Program-made: the position numbers and the translations under genes | NCBI RefSeq assembly: GCF_002849855.1 | Contig: NZ_CP018616.1 | Coordinates: 1,550,001-1,614,000, forward strand | Direction of reading: 5' to 3' | DNA from: Vibrio azureus | Lineage (GTDB): Bacteria; Pseudomonadota; Gammaproteobacteria; Enterobacterales; Vibrionaceae | Length of the DNA: 64,000 nt | Shown: one piece after another, positions 48,901 to 56,383 of the stretch | Numbering within the stretch: position 1 is the first letter of the stretch | Layout of the letters: every line of letters begins with the position of its first letter | Notes under the pieces: generated by a model | Told to the model about the DNA's origin: nothing | Databases searched by the model: none | The model's input: the letters and a program-made list of their open reading frames with translations, nothing else

Positions 48901-49683
48901 AGGTATATCTTGTGTCGTTGTAGCACCTTTCAAAACAAATGATTCAGTGCCTTCATAAACACTATCCTGGAAGCTTTGAACAAATATAGAGAAGCTGTCA
49001 TTCCCTAAAGGTATATTTGCTACGAACTCCCCTGCTTCATTAATAATAAGTGTCTGCTGAGATCCATTTTGTAGTAATAATGAAACAACACCACTAGAAA
49101 AGTCTACCTCACCAGTAGCTGAAATATCGTTTAATGAAAGTACCACCTGCGTGTCTGATTCTGTGATTTGATCAAAGCTTATATCAAATTTAATATCTTC
49201 ACCTTCTGACACAGATGGCGAGTTTATAGAAACTACAGCAGGATCTGTTAAACCTGATGAAAGAAAACCATTGACATTTAGTTCCGCTATAGCAACAAAT
49301 TGTGAGTCGGTTAGACTGATAGAGCTGAGGCCTTGGGTAACAAACTCTGTGCCAGCTATTCTCTCTTCTCCAGTTCGTTCAATGGAGCCGCTAGCTTGCA
49401 GACTGGAACCAGTACTAGCTTCACCTGCTGCGGGAGCAGCATTCTCATTTGCCGTCGGATCTCCGCCTTGCTCAATGGTTTCGATAACATTAGCAATATC
49501 ATCTGTAATATCTACAGCAGTTCCGTCTTGAGAAATTTGCTGTATCCTTGTATTGCTATCTCTAGTAATTATTACTTCCCCTTCAGTAAGACCTGAAGCT
49601 TGGTCAACTTCCCTCAAACTTCCGTCTAAACCGATAACAACAATCTTGCTGAATAGTAGTGAGCGTAAGGTTAGTTGTGCCAT
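42937..49683 (-). CDS. Giant LapA-like type I secreted adhesin with Calx-beta repeats and VWA domain
   Basis: 2,248 residues, no Sec signal. The N-terminal ~85 residues (MAQLTLRSLLFSKIVVIGLD onward) look like the retention module of LapA-type adhesins, followed by a possible LapG cleavage motif PAAG at residues 84-87. One diverged Calx-beta unit (about 145-272) is followed by seven 129-residue Calx-beta repeats (281-~1183), each ending in a Gly-Pro-Asn-Asp linker. Residues ~1190-1790 hold VCBS/cadherin-like beta domains. A VWA domain near 1806-1995 has the MIDAS motif DLSGSV. The C-terminal ~130 residues are a type I secretion signal with FERDQDTLDLSQIL. It probably mediates biofilm or surface adhesion. 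Divergent from the TolC/OmpA genes; no ABC/MFP or LapD/LapG beside it. Confidence 0.9.
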   Translation of the reverse strand: MAQLTLRSLLFSKIVVIGLDGSLREVDQASGLTEGEVIITRDSNTRIQQISQDGTAVDITDDIANVIETIEQGGDPTANENAAPAAGEASTGSSLQASGSIERTGEERIAGTEFVTQGLSSISLTDSQFVAIAELNVNGFLSSGLTDPAVVSINSPSVSEGEDIKFDISFDQITESDTQVVLSLNDISATGEVDFSSGVVSLLLQNGSQQTLIINEAGEFVANIPLGNDSFSIFVQSFQDSVYEGTESFVLKGATTTQDIPASGTATIVDDGSGPGPNPDDDRPVVSINDAGTVNEGETASFVVSLSNPAEMDVQVQLTLNAGDTEAGDLGALEYNTGSGWVTLPADGLVTVPAGMTEFDVRVPSTSDDVYEGPENFSIGVNGVGAVQGTDNGTATIVDDGTGPGPNPDDDRPVVSINDAGTVNEGETASFVVSLSNPAEMDVQVQLTLNAGDTEAGDLGALEYNTGSGWVTLPADGLVTVPAGITEFDVRVPSTSDDVYEGPENFSIDVTGVGAVQGTDNGTATIVDDGTGPGPNPDDDRPVVSINDAGTVNEGETASFIVSLSNPSEMDVQVQLTLNAGDTEAGDLGALEYNTGSGWVTLPADGLVTVPAGMTEFDIRVPTVDDSNYEGPENFNIDVTGVGAVQGTDNGTATIVDDGTGPGPNPDDDRPVVSINDAGTVNEGETASFIVSLSTPSEMDVQVQLTLNVGDTEAGDLGALEYNTGSGWVTLPADGLVTVPAGMTEFDVRVPSTSDDVYEGPENFSIDVNGVGAVQGTDNGTATIVDDGTGPGPNPDDDRPMVSINDAGTINEGETASFIVSLSTPSEMDVQVQLTLNAGYTETGDLGALEYNTGSGWVTLPADGLVTVPVGMTEFDIRVPTVDDSNYEGPENFNIDVTGIGAVQGTDNGTATIVDDGSGPGPNPDDDRPTVYINDVGIVNEGETAQFVVSLTNAINVEEQVQLTLNLGDTEIGDLGTVEYNTGSGWNSLPPNGIVTIPAGLSQFDVRVPSVSDEVYEGLEDFSLTVTGLGAILGSDTGVAALIDDGTGPGPNPDDDRPMVFISDAGTVVEGEIANFVVSLNNPTEAESQVQITLNMGDTQVADLAGLEYNTGSGWAVLPNDGIVTIPAGMTNFDVRVPTVIDSVYEGIEDFSVSVTGLGNVQGADTGMASIIDQNTAPIISAITDAVVSEEGLAGGIPDSVGVPNDTTNAPSFNGSFTLEDLGSDNLSVVLAGPSDLVSSGEPVFWSWDTGSQALTASTASVANVATVVLTEPSPSGQGNWGYTVTLFEPIDHPDNDMEDVLSFDLQLTVSDGLLTTTDSINVVVEDDSPYVDQSIPAVTVALTGLPETVSGKVSFTGWEDDALSRTFNDIEVTAVGFMSDESTVLGAAEVNQSHLGIGVKSVGNNGFALPNEVDYRFAGDTGVSEQLIFDLGDKVAFGAEIEFEMMFGGELEVGLASFYLDGVLVDQKPFNSDAASGDYAKDFSILSSGFNKIVLESTGNGNQPFSADNSDFTVRTITFTGVDPTKALANANGTISGLYGADGPGEIALLGAENGLKTADGEPIYVSVDPSNPDRMIGETQGKVAFEVLYTPTSGEWEFFQYLPLALPDDGSIDFSYNITDNDGDTKVGHFAVAPYSPPNFRDDIDLFVSEEGQYPSGIEDDVALNGFLDTTDSSSDWGHLTNGENIDSATLGIPNVTLTSNDTVVEWSLTNNDQSLLGKVDGNLILEITINDSGTVNTELYGPIDHANPSGEDALELLVPVNVSNELGHTNTIDVPVVIEDDSPNSLTITHDVVAQDGDNNNIQLIFDLSGSVNVDNRLPSMKDTATQLLSQYESRGQARVQLVVFGNAAVTLSVAGATWLTVDDAKAAIAAFMGGGESNYLAAIEQAQLSWDDSGKLLDAINTSYFLSSSQVTEVAPSLDATNEASWIEHLSDPSRQITALSYGVGVNLAAEQLDRIAYDGAVNQDLDGVSVTDFSQLNPTILKTAIVAVEGNLLSTTSSDTGVGADGGYISLLEYSGLTFTFDGTALSVAGSNSEVQHSFDENAMTLTLIFDDKHTFEVNLSEGEYAFYGVENEIPETLDFNYQLTDFDGDKSSNTLQFIIDEDGGVNGAVGGAFNIVEAELNVSHDILIGNDGAEDIFTWSNDSIDSGTDVIRGFERDQDTLDLSQILDDTDYGSVEDLLYGINVNVDGDDLSLEITRGDGQSIQTIVIENGATEFDDIIAGNMDYERDVLAVLTKVSLDQSF
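46135..48843 (-). repeat. Seven tandem 387-bp repeats inside the adhesin gene
   Basis: The sequence encoding the DDRP motif recurs at a spacing of exactly 387 bp: near 48833, 48446, 48059, 47672, 47285, 46898 and 46511. Copies 1-5 (from the N-terminal side) are near-identical, and copies 6-7 are diverged. No unit contains an insertion or deletion, so all seven stay in frame. Two alternating unit types differ in a short stretch (STSDDVYEGPENF versus TVDDSNYEGPENF). Confidence 0.92.
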
Positions 49684-50299
49684 AATTACCTCGATATTAT
49701 TGTGCTTCTATCAGCACTTCCTTGGAGACTTACATTGCACTTTTATCAGGTTAAAAATTAAAACTTTAAAATGAAGGTATAACGTCGTCGTGCAATGAGC
49801 TTTCAATAACTTTCCTGTACCAAATACAGAATTTGCAATATTCATTCCATGTATCAATACGCAGATATTCTCTGTTAGTCATACATTTTTATGTTCTTTA
49901 CACTGTGATATTTTTAAGACAAACAGACTGTCAAAGTAGCGAAGTTTTAAATCAAAGTAATAAAAAAGCGTAAAAACAGACCAATAGCGTTTTTTAATGT
50001 AGTTTTCAAATTGAAAAAATTTAATGGCCATTTGATAACACAAATCGTTGTAAGAATTTCTAAGAAGATAAATTAATTTATAAATTCTCAAATTGATTTT
50101 TAATTTAAAAGTCATTTTCTCATCAAATCATCATAATTTATAAGAAGTTGCACTATAAAAATCAAATTAAGCAAAGTCCGACATATGTGCTAATGTGATT
50201 ATAATAGAATTATTATTTAAGTTACGAAGGCTAGCAGAGATAAACTTTTAGTGAATTATATGAAGTTCTATTTTAACCAGTTTTGCATGGAGTGCGGGC
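49684..50299. promoter_or_regulatory. 616-bp AT-rich divergent region between adhesin and tolC
   Basis: Contains promoters for the adhesin (left) and the tolC-ompA pair (right). Strongly AT-rich around 50000-50220. A 78-codon frame at 49879-50115 lacks a Shine-Dalgarno and looks random. Length and composition suggest complex control, for example by H-NS-like proteins, but no site was identified. Confidence 0.5.
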
Positions 50300-51622
50300 G
50301 TGAAGAATAAACTGTTATATTCAACCTACTTAAGCAGCTTGATGACCTTTGTATCGTCACAATGCTTCTCCCAAACATTAGAACAAGCTGTTGTGTTAAC
50401 ATTACAATCCAACACCGACATCAAAGCTGCTTTTAATGAATTTCAAAGCAGCAAATATCAACACGAGGCTTCAGAAGGAGCTTATCTTCCAAAGGTATTT
50501 TTGGACGCGAGTATCGGCCATGAAGGTTTAAAGCCCTCTGATGAATTGGGCATAGATAATACTAACATGGTCAAGAAAGAAGTCTCGATTACCCTCTCAC
50601 AACTCATTTGGGATGGCAGTTCTACTCTTTATGATATTGATCGAACCGCAGCAGAAGCCGAATCTATACGACTACAATTGTTAACGGAAGCATCTGACAT
50701 TGCATTGGAAGTGGCTAAAGTCTACTTAGAAGCTACAGAAGCTTTTGATATCTTGAACCTTTCTGAAAGTAATTTAGCGGTTCACAAGCAAATTTACAAA
50801 GAGGTTCAAAGAAAAGTTTCTTCTGGCTTGGGTTCTGTTGCTGATCTATACCAAGTTGAAGCTCGTTTAGCTAAGGCTCACGGTAATTTAGCTGCAGCTC
50901 AAAATAATTTATATGATTCGCATACTCTTTTTACACACTTGGTCGGTCAAGCTCCTTTGGGGCCTATATTTCCTCACGCAGATGATAATTACATTCCAAA
51001 ATCTCTTGAAGAGGCAAATAAGCTCGCTCACGACACACATTCAGTTATCCGCATTGCCAAAGCAGATGTGGATGCAGCTAAGTTCCAATACAAACTTTCC
51101 AAAGGTGTAAACTACCCTACTTTATCTGTCGAAGCATCACAAACTTGGCGTTATGATGCTGGCGGGATCAAAGGACGTAGTGAAGAAACACTCGCTATGG
51201 CAAAGATGCGATATAACCTATATAACGGAGGGAGTGACTCAGCCAATACCGAGCACTTTGCTTATCAACTTAACAAAGCTAAAGATCTTAGAGAAAGCAC
51301 CTATCGGGATGTAGAAGAAAGTCTGATGCTTTCTTGGAGTGCACTCGATCTAACTGTTCAACAAAAAGAATTTCTTGCAGACCACGTCGATTCAGCAGCG
51401 GAAACCGTTATTGCCTACTCCAAACAATACAAGATCGGTAAACGAACCATGCTCGATTTACTTAATGCAAAAAACGAGCTATTCGAAGCGAGAAAAGGAT
51501 ATTTAGACATCAAATATGATGAACAATATGCGAAGTTTCGTGTGATGCATGCAACGGGGCAACTATTAGATGCATTAAGAATAGAAGTTCCTGAGCAATG
51601 GTTAGAAAAAATGGAGTACTAA
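50300..51622 (+). CDS. TolC-family outer-membrane efflux/secretion protein (LapE-like)
   Basis: 440 residues starting GTG at 50300, with GGAG about seven bases upstream. Signal peptide KNKLLYSTYLSSLMTFVSSQ then CFS. Two TolC repeats follow: TLEQAVVLTLQSNTDIKAAF, SASIGHEG-like barrel strands, RKVSSGLGSVADLYQVEARL (about 171-190) and YKIGKRTMLDLLNAKNELFE (about 376-395). TolC trimers make the outer-membrane channel of type I secretion. Its location beside the giant adhesin makes it the likely exit channel (AggA/LapE role). The stop is one base before the start of the OmpA-like lipoprotein, so the two are co-translated. Confidence 0.9.
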   Translation: MKNKLLYSTYLSSLMTFVSSQCFSQTLEQAVVLTLQSNTDIKAAFNEFQSSKYQHEASEGAYLPKVFLDASIGHEGLKPSDELGIDNTNMVKKEVSITLSQLIWDGSSTLYDIDRTAAEAESIRLQLLTEASDIALEVAKVYLEATEAFDILNLSESNLAVHKQIYKEVQRKVSSGLGSVADLYQVEARLAKAHGNLAAAQNNLYDSHTLFTHLVGQAPLGPIFPHADDNYIPKSLEEANKLAHDTHSVIRIAKADVDAAKFQYKLSKGVNYPTLSVEASQTWRYDAGGIKGRSEETLAMAKMRYNLYNGGSDSANTEHFAYQLNKAKDLRESTYRDVEESLMLSWSALDLTVQQKEFLADHVDSAAETVIAYSKQYKIGKRTMLDLLNAKNELFEARKGYLDIKYDEQYAKFRVMHATGQLLDALRIEVPEQWLEKMEY

Positions 51623-51623
51623 A

Positions 51624-52409
51624 ATGAATAATTACTTCGTTATCATTTTATCATCTCTTGTTTTAGCAGCGTGCAGTGCTCAACAAAACAGTGATGATAA
51701 AGTTACAGGCAAAAACAAAATTTCCCAAAGTGGTGATAAACTGCACCAATACGACCTCCCCAACAAGTCTGCTCACATCTCTGCTGAATTAAGCAATAAT
51801 GATGAAAAAACCACTGAAACCGATTATCACTTCAGTGTTAATTCTCCTCATATTCAAAACGATGAATTTGATTATATTGACCCTCCAGTGGCACCTCAGG
51901 TGGCAGATCATCACGATGATGATCATGATGGTGTGATAAATGAGCGTGATCTTTGCCTAGAGACCCCGACTGGTGCTGAAGTAGATAATGATGGCTGCAG
52001 TAAATACTTTATGACGCCTGCATCTATGGACCTTCGTGTTCTCTTTGCCAATAACTCTGATAAAATCAACCCTATCTTCTCCGATGAGATTATAGAACTT
52101 GCTGAATTTTTGAAAGAATACCCTAATACAACTGTTGAGATTGAAGGCTACGCGAGTCTAACAGGCAACGCCCAACAGAATATTGATTTATCAAAAAGAA
52201 GGGCTGAAAGTGTACGCAAAGAGTTGCTAAATTATGGTATTAACGCTGAGCGTATTAATATCATAGGCTATGGGAGTACCAATCCTGCAACCAATGGCAC
52301 TGACGAAAGAAGCCATGCATTCAATCGAAGGGTCGTGGCATCCGTTGTTGGTGAAAAAAACCAAGTACTTATGGAGTGGACCATATTCACGACTTTCCCC
52401 AAAAGCTAA
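51624..52409 (+). CDS. OmpA-like peptidoglycan-binding lipoprotein with Asp-rich linker
   Basis: 261 residues. The lipobox is LVLAACSAQ (Cys17), so it is a lipoprotein. A long low-complexity region (18-~95) leads into a TSP3-like, Asp-rich calcium-type segment (HHDDDHDGVINERDLC, about 97-112) with a Cys pair (LCLETP... DGCSKY). The C-terminal OmpA domain (about 135-255) has VEIEGYASLTGNAQQNIDLS and KRRAESVRKELLNYGI, which bind diaminopimelate in peptidoglycan. OmpA-like proteins accompany TolC in other LapA/BpfA-type loci, so a role in anchoring the secretion or adhesin complex is plausible. Terminator follows at 52459-52491. Confidence 0.88.
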   Translation: MNNYFVIILSSLVLAACSAQQNSDDKVTGKNKISQSGDKLHQYDLPNKSAHISAELSNNDEKTTETDYHFSVNSPHIQNDEFDYIDPPVAPQVADHHDDDHDGVINERDLCLETPTGAEVDNDGCSKYFMTPASMDLRVLFANNSDKINPIFSDEIIELAEFLKEYPNTTVEIEGYASLTGNAQQNIDLSKRRAESVRKELLNYGINAERINIIGYGSTNPATNGTDERSHAFNRRVVASVVGEKNQVLMEWTIFTTFPKS

Positions 52410-52458
52410 TATTGTCTCCTGAGAAGATAACTTTAGCTTAACAGTACGAGTATGGATG

Positions 52459-52491
52459 AAAAAGGGCTTAGAAAGCTCTTTTTCTTTTTTT
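52459..52491 (+). terminator. Intrinsic terminator of the tolC-ompA pair
   Basis: AAAAAGGGCTT (52459-52469) pairs with AAGCTCTTTTT (52473-52483) through one G-U, with a 3-nt loop, then CTTTTTTT. Confidence 0.85.
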
Positions 52492-52498
52492 GGGACAT

Positions 52499-52556
52499 GT
52501 ACCCGAGTGGCCTCAAGATGTTTGATTCAGAGAACTTTGAGGCCAATTACGTATAC
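52499..52556. repeat. Compact palindromic CCTCAAGATG element
   Basis: 58 bp from GTACCCGAG to GTATAC. TGGCCTCA (52508-52515) pairs with TGAGGCCA (52538-52545). CCTCAAGATG and TTGATTCAG are shared with the elements at 60.6 and 61.3 kb. It looks like a short (deleted) member of that family. Confidence 0.6.
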
Positions 52557-52644
52557 TCAAGCAAATTGCCTAAAGAAATAATAGACTTTTGAAATTTCAA
52601 TTATAATGATAGGCTTGCTACGTCATAATAGAGAGAGTGTTACA

Positions 52645-52995
52645 ATGAGTAAACTTACATCAGATACCCAAGCTAACCTTGATCTTTTCATCAGTGAATC
52701 GAAAGAAAATCAATTGGTGTGGGGATTAAGAAATGAGGAAGGTTGGCTTTCCTGTGACTCAACTGAATTCGAAAACAGCGAAGTAATGCCCTTCTGGTCA
52801 GCTAAAGAAGATGCTCAGGCACATAACGTTGAAGAGTGGGCTGATTTTGAAGTATTAGAAATACCTTTAGATATTTTTGTTGAAGACTGGCTACTGACTC
52901 TTGCCGAAGATGGCGTACTTATTGGCGCTAACTGGAATGCACAATTAGAAGGCAAAGAAGTTGAACCGCAAGATTTAGCTAAGCTATACCTCTAA
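52645..52995 (+). CDS. DUF2750 family protein
   Basis: 116 residues from ATG at 52645 (MSKLTSDTQANLDLFISESK); the frame runs back to 52606 without conservation. Motifs QLVWGLRNEEGWLSCDS, VMPFWSAKEDAQAHN and FVEDWLLTLAEDGVLIGANW match the small DUF2750 family, whose function is unknown. Acidic, soluble, no signal peptide. Single gene preceded by a palindromic repeat and followed by tandem 17-bp repeats and a terminator. Confidence 0.88.
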   Translation: MSKLTSDTQANLDLFISESKENQLVWGLRNEEGWLSCDSTEFENSEVMPFWSAKEDAQAHNVEEWADFEVLEIPLDIFVEDWLLTLAEDGVLIGANWNAQLEGKEVEPQDLAKLYL

Positions 52996-53014
52996 AAACG
53001 CCTTTTTAAAGCCG

Positions 53015-53082
53015 ATGGTTATAAGATGCCAATGGTTGTAAGACATAGTTAGTTATAAGGCACAGGTAGTCATAAGAACAAA
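53015..53082 (+). repeat. Four degenerate 17-bp tandem repeats
   Basis: Units start at 53015, 53032, 53049 and 53066. Aligned: ATGGTTATAAGATGCCA, ATGGTTGTAAGACATAG, TTAGTTATAAGGCACAG, GTAGTCATAAGAACAAA. The shared core is RGTYRTAAG. They lie between the DUF2750 stop and its terminator, so they would be in the mRNA 3' UTR. Confidence 0.7.
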
Positions 53083-53110
53083 GGCCCCATCATGAAATGC
53101 GGCCTTTTTT
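53080..53110 (+). terminator. Terminator after the DUF2750 gene
   Basis: AAAGGCCCCAT (53080-53090) and ATGCGGCCTTT (53097-53107) pair with one mismatch around CATGAA; a T-run follows on the plus strand. It lies 25 bp beyond the convergent TAXI gene stop, so it may serve both. Confidence 0.75.
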
Positions 53111-53134
53111 GTTCAGGTTACTTTTAATACAGAC

Positions 53135-54166
53135 TTAATGGCTATTATGCCCCTGTGAATCATACTTCTTTCCATGCCTTGCTTGATTAAGTTCTTCTTG
53201 GGTTAACAAGTTAGCTTCTCGATAGTACCGAATGGCACCCTGATGTAATGGCGTAGACAACCCTCCAATAATCATCCCCTTTTTATCTAAAGGTTTAAGC
53301 GCAGGATGAGTATTCTTGAAATCATCAAAGTATTCAAACACCGATTTCACCATGTTATACACAACCTCTTCACTAACATCGCTTGTTGTCACTAGTGTGG
53401 CAGTCACCCCAAAGCTCGGAATATCCTTCTTCATAGAAGGGTAAACATTTTTTTTGACAACACTTGGAATAAAGTAACTGTGCGAAGCCATTAAATTATC
53501 GATTTCTTCACCTGTCACAGGAACAAGCCTTGCATCACATCCATCCAGTACAACTTCGATACGAGCACTTGGGTGCCCCATCATGTCAAGATATGCATCA
53601 ATATACCCATCACATAAAGCTTGTGCTTGTTCGGTTTTTTTTATTTCTTTTAATGCCTTAAAATCGCTGCTATCCCAACCAAATGACTCCATGACCATCT
53701 CCATGTCAACACGTTCGACAGATTCCGGAAGGCCAATATTAATTGTTTTCCCCACTAAATCTTGAACCTTAAAAATGCTAGAATCTTTACCTACAATCAA
53801 ATTAAAAGATTCAGTGTGTAAGGAGAATAAGGTTCTCAACTCTGTAAATGGTTCATTTCCAGAGTAAATAGAATCAGCAACATAAGCGTGATGCTTCCAG
53901 TCAGATTGAACTAAAGCAAAATCTATTTTGCCATCACGAAGCCGCTGGATATTTTCAATTGATCCTTTCGTCGATTCAATAGAACAACGAACTGAATGTT
54001 CACGTCGGTGGGTATTAATAAGTTTACATACAGAAGCCCCTGCTGGATAATAAATTCCTGTTACTCCCCCAGTGCCCATTGTGACAAACTCTTTTGCCTG
54101 TAACGATTGGCTCCAGGGCAAGGCCAGACCACATGCTGCCAATAAGAAAAACGATTTCAATTCCAT
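53135..54166 (-). CDS. TAXI-family TRAP solute-binding protein (orphan)
   Basis: 343 residues with signal peptide MELKSFFLLAACGLALPWSQ then SLQA. The mature start FVTMGTGGVTGIYYPAGASV is the diagnostic TAXI N-terminus. It continues with RCSIESTKGSIENIQRLRDG, DFALVQSDWKHHAY, INIGLPESVERVDMEMVMES and GFSTPLHQGAIRYY-type C-terminal helices. TAXI proteins deliver substrates, often dicarboxylates or glutamate-like compounds, to a DctQM membrane pair. No TRAP permease lies in the adjacent sequence, so its partner must be elsewhere. Substrate cannot be told. Confidence 0.92.
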   Translation of the reverse strand: MELKSFFLLAACGLALPWSQSLQAKEFVTMGTGGVTGIYYPAGASVCKLINTHRREHSVRCSIESTKGSIENIQRLRDGKIDFALVQSDWKHHAYVADSIYSGNEPFTELRTLFSLHTESFNLIVGKDSSIFKVQDLVGKTINIGLPESVERVDMEMVMESFGWDSSDFKALKEIKKTEQAQALCDGYIDAYLDMMGHPSARIEVVLDGCDARLVPVTGEEIDNLMASHSYFIPSVVKKNVYPSMKKDIPSFGVTATLVTTSDVSEEVVYNMVKSVFEYFDDFKNTHPALKPLDKKGMIIGGLSTPLHQGAIRYYREANLLTQEELNQARHGKKYDSQGHNSH

Positions 54167-54376
54167 GTTACGCTCTCTATTAATTAATTACATATTAAGT
54201 ATATGCAATACTGAGAACTTTAAGCATAAATATGCCTAAGTAACCTTAAGGTGCATGAATCTTGAAACCGTTTGAAGCTTATTAAGAATAAGAAATGTAC
54301 TTGGAAAAGACAAGTGAGCTTCCCAAGTACATATAAATTTGAAGAAAAAACTTCTAATAGACAGATAGTTGGAATT

Positions 54377-55063
54377 TTACTTCTGCTTATGCACTAGCGA
54401 TTGCATAACAGACTCTTTGTTATTTAAGTATTCCTCAAGACCCGATTTTCTTAAGTCACACGCAGGGCAATCACCACACCCATCGCCAATGACCCCGTTG
54501 TAACACGTCAAAGTTTGTTCGCGAATCATTTGTAATGAATGGTATTGATCCGCCAGAGCCCAAGTTTCAGCTTTATTAAGCCACATCAGTGGTGTTTTAA
54601 CCTCAAACTCTCGGTCCATTCCTTTAACAAGTGCAGAGTTCATTGTCTTGACAAAATCATCTCTACAATCAGGGTAACCACTAAAGTCTGTTTCACAAAC
54701 ACCAGTAATGACTGCTTGTGCACCGATCTGATATGCATAGATTCCAGCTAAGGTCAAAAACAGAATATTACGGCCAGGGACAAATGAATTAGGCAAACCG
54801 TTGTCTTGAAGGTCATGAGATACTGGAATATCTTCTCTAGTCAATGAGCTTATGGCTAGCTCATTCAAAAGCTCAACATTCATGATTTTGTGAGCTGCAA
54901 CATTCAGTTCCTTTGCAAGTTTTTGGGCAACATCAATTTCAAGTCTGTGCCTTTGTCCATAATCAAATGTTATAGCATGTACTTCATCAAATTCCTTTAA
55001 AGCCTGAACTAAACATGTGGTTGAATCTTGTCCACCACTAAAAACAACAACGGCTTTCTTCAT
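54377..55063 (-). CDS. queC: 7-cyano-7-deazaguanine synthase QueC
   Basis: 228 residues. The ATP-pyrophosphatase P-loop is [15 protein letters not shown] (about 5-19). A zinc site of four cysteines sits in [20 protein letters not shown] (about 188-207). [16 protein letters not shown] and [17 protein letters not shown] fit the family core. Converts 7-carboxy-7-deazaguanine to preQ0 with ATP and ammonia, in queuosine synthesis. It starts 14 bp after queE and is the second gene of a queE-queC operon. Confidence 0.96.
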   Translation of the reverse strand: MKKAVVVFSGGQDSTTCLVQALKEFDEVHAITFDYGQRHRLEIDVAQKLAKELNVAAHKIMNVELLNELAISSLTREDIPVSHDLQDNGLPNSFVPGRNILFLTLAGIYAYQIGAQAVITGVCETDFSGYPDCRDDFVKTMNSALVKGMDREFEVKTPLMWLNKAETWALADQYHSLQMIREQTLTCYNGVIGDGCGDCPACDLRKSGLEEYLNNKESVMQSLVHKQK

Positions 55064-55077
55064 TTCCTTCTCCTAGC

Positions 55078-55773
55078 CTAAGCAATATTTAAATATTTAT
55101 GTGTTTGAATTGATAAACGCCAATTACGCTCAATACAAGTATCAATACATAACTTTGTTGCACGCGGTTTTTGACTAATAGGTTGCAGAGCAATAACTGG
55201 CTGCGACGTTAAATTAGCAGAAGATAAAAGGTGGTCTAATTGTTCAATGTCTTTTTGAGTACCAACTGGGTGTTTAATTTCATTGGCTCTTCTTAATGCA
55301 CTGTGTAAAACGGGAAGTTTTCCTTTCATGGCTACTTTAGGTGAGACAGTAACCCACGAAGATTCAGAAGTGGTTATCTCAGAGGTACCACTGGTCTCAA
55401 TTTGACATTGGCAGCCTAATTCCTCAAAGGCATGAGTCAAAGGACGTAAATCATAGATACACGGTTCCCCACCAGTAATAACAATGTGTTGCGCGTTGAA
55501 TCCTTGCTTTTTGTACTCGGCGATTATTTCATCTGCAGTAACAAAGCACCATGTTGGCGTGTCTTCTTTTTTTAATAAGATATCACCAATTTGTACTCTG
55601 TCTGTTTCTTCTGCAAACCATGTTTGCTTAGTATCACACCAAGAACATCCAACTGGACACACTTGTAATCGGACAAAAACCGCAGGCACCCCAGTAAATA
55701 CCCCCTCTCCTTGGATGGTTTCAAACATCTCGTTTAACTTATACAATGTAGAACTCACTTGCTTATAAAACAT
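55078..55773 (-). CDS. queE: 7-carboxy-7-deazaguanine synthase QueE
   Basis: 231 residues. The radical-SAM cluster motif is CPVGCSWC (Cys-x3-Cys-x2-Cys, about 39-46). LNEMFETIQGEGVFTGVPAV at the N-terminus, HIVITGGEPCIYDLRPLT (GGEP motif) and NWRLSIQTHKYLNIA at the C-terminus are all QueE features. Converts 6-carboxytetrahydropterin to CDG. No obvious Shine-Dalgarno before ATG at 55773. I do not see a preQ1 riboswitch upstream. In E. coli QueE also inhibits division under stress; whether this applies here is unknown. Confidence 0.96.
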   Translation of the reverse strand: MFYKQVSSTLYKLNEMFETIQGEGVFTGVPAVFVRLQVCPVGCSWCDTKQTWFAEETDRVQIGDILLKKEDTPTWCFVTADEIIAEYKKQGFNAQHIVITGGEPCIYDLRPLTHAFEELGCQCQIETSGTSEITTSESSWVTVSPKVAMKGKLPVLHSALRRANEIKHPVGTQKDIEQLDHLLSSANLTSQPVIALQPISQKPRATKLCIDTCIERNWRLSIQTHKYLNIA

Positions 55774-55859
55774 CGAGAGCAGACATTAATCGAGTGCGAG
55801 CATAAGGTCAATTCAAACAAGGTATTAATTAAATAAATATACCTGACCTGAACAAAGAG

Positions 55860-55886
55860 AAACCGAGTGAGGGGCTCACTCGGTTT
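55860..55886 (-). terminator. Hairpin terminator of the lipoprotein/LruC pair
   Basis: AAACCGAGTGAG (55860-55871) and CTCACTCGGTTT (55875-55886) form a perfect 12-bp stem with a GGG/CCC loop, 21 bp beyond the lipoprotein stop and 86 bp before queE. Confidence 0.82.
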
Positions 55887-55906
55887 TAGTTAGAAAGGAG
55901 GAAACA

Positions 55907-56371
55907 TTAAAGCTGTGCTTTTGCTACTCCATCCACTACTGCGACTCTTTGTTTAATTGTACTGTCTAGATCGGTTGGGTACCATACTTCAACCCATATT
56001 GAATCGGAGTGGTTAGGCAACATTATAACACTGTCAAAGGTTTGTCCTGATTTGACCGGTGATCTGATAATCTGAGAAGTATAATCAACGACTCCCTCTC
56101 TACTATCAGTATACACACTTAAATAACCTCGATTTAGCTGATTACTGGCAACCGTTAATTCAATCGCTACTTCTGATTCAGAAGAAAAATCAAAATCTTC
56201 TGGTACGACTAAGTTTTCAGTAATACCGCTTGTTACTCCAGTATCGACAACCACTGGGTCTTCCTGAGTGCTCACGGGTGGCGCAGCACTGCCTGAGCCG
56301 GAATCACCACCACCACAACCGAATAGGAAGAGTACGGCTGCACTACTGAATAATAATTTACATGCTTTCAT
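55907..56371 (-). CDS. Small lipoprotein, partner of the LruC-domain protein
   Basis: 154 residues. The lipobox is LFLFGCGGG (Cys19), then a Gly/Ser-rich linker, GGDSGSGSAAPPVSTQED. The rest is a single beta-rich domain (about 65-154: VAIELTVASNQLNRGYLSVY, TFDSVIMLPNHSDSIWVEVW). No family recognised. It starts 12 bp after the LruC-domain gene and shares its terminator, so the two are probably an operon encoding cooperating surface or secreted proteins. Confidence 0.78.
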   Translation of the reverse strand: MKACKLLFSSAAVLFLFGCGGGDSGSGSAAPPVSTQEDPVVVDTGVTSGITENLVVPEDFDFSSESEVAIELTVASNQLNRGYLSVYTDSREGVVDYTSQIIRSPVKSGQTFDSVIMLPNHSDSIWVEVWYPTDLDSTIKQRVAVVDGVAKAQL

Positions 56372-56383
56372 AAATCCTCCTTA

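Noticed and set aside
49879..50115. 78-codon minus-strand frame upstream of tolC
   Set aside because: It lies in very AT-rich sequence, is full of Lys/Tyr/Phe/Ile as expected of chance, and has no ribosome site.
55774..55906. PreQ1 riboswitch before queE
   Set aside because: The region holds only the lipoprotein terminator and an AT-rich imperfect stem; no preQ1-type pseudoknot sequence was seen.
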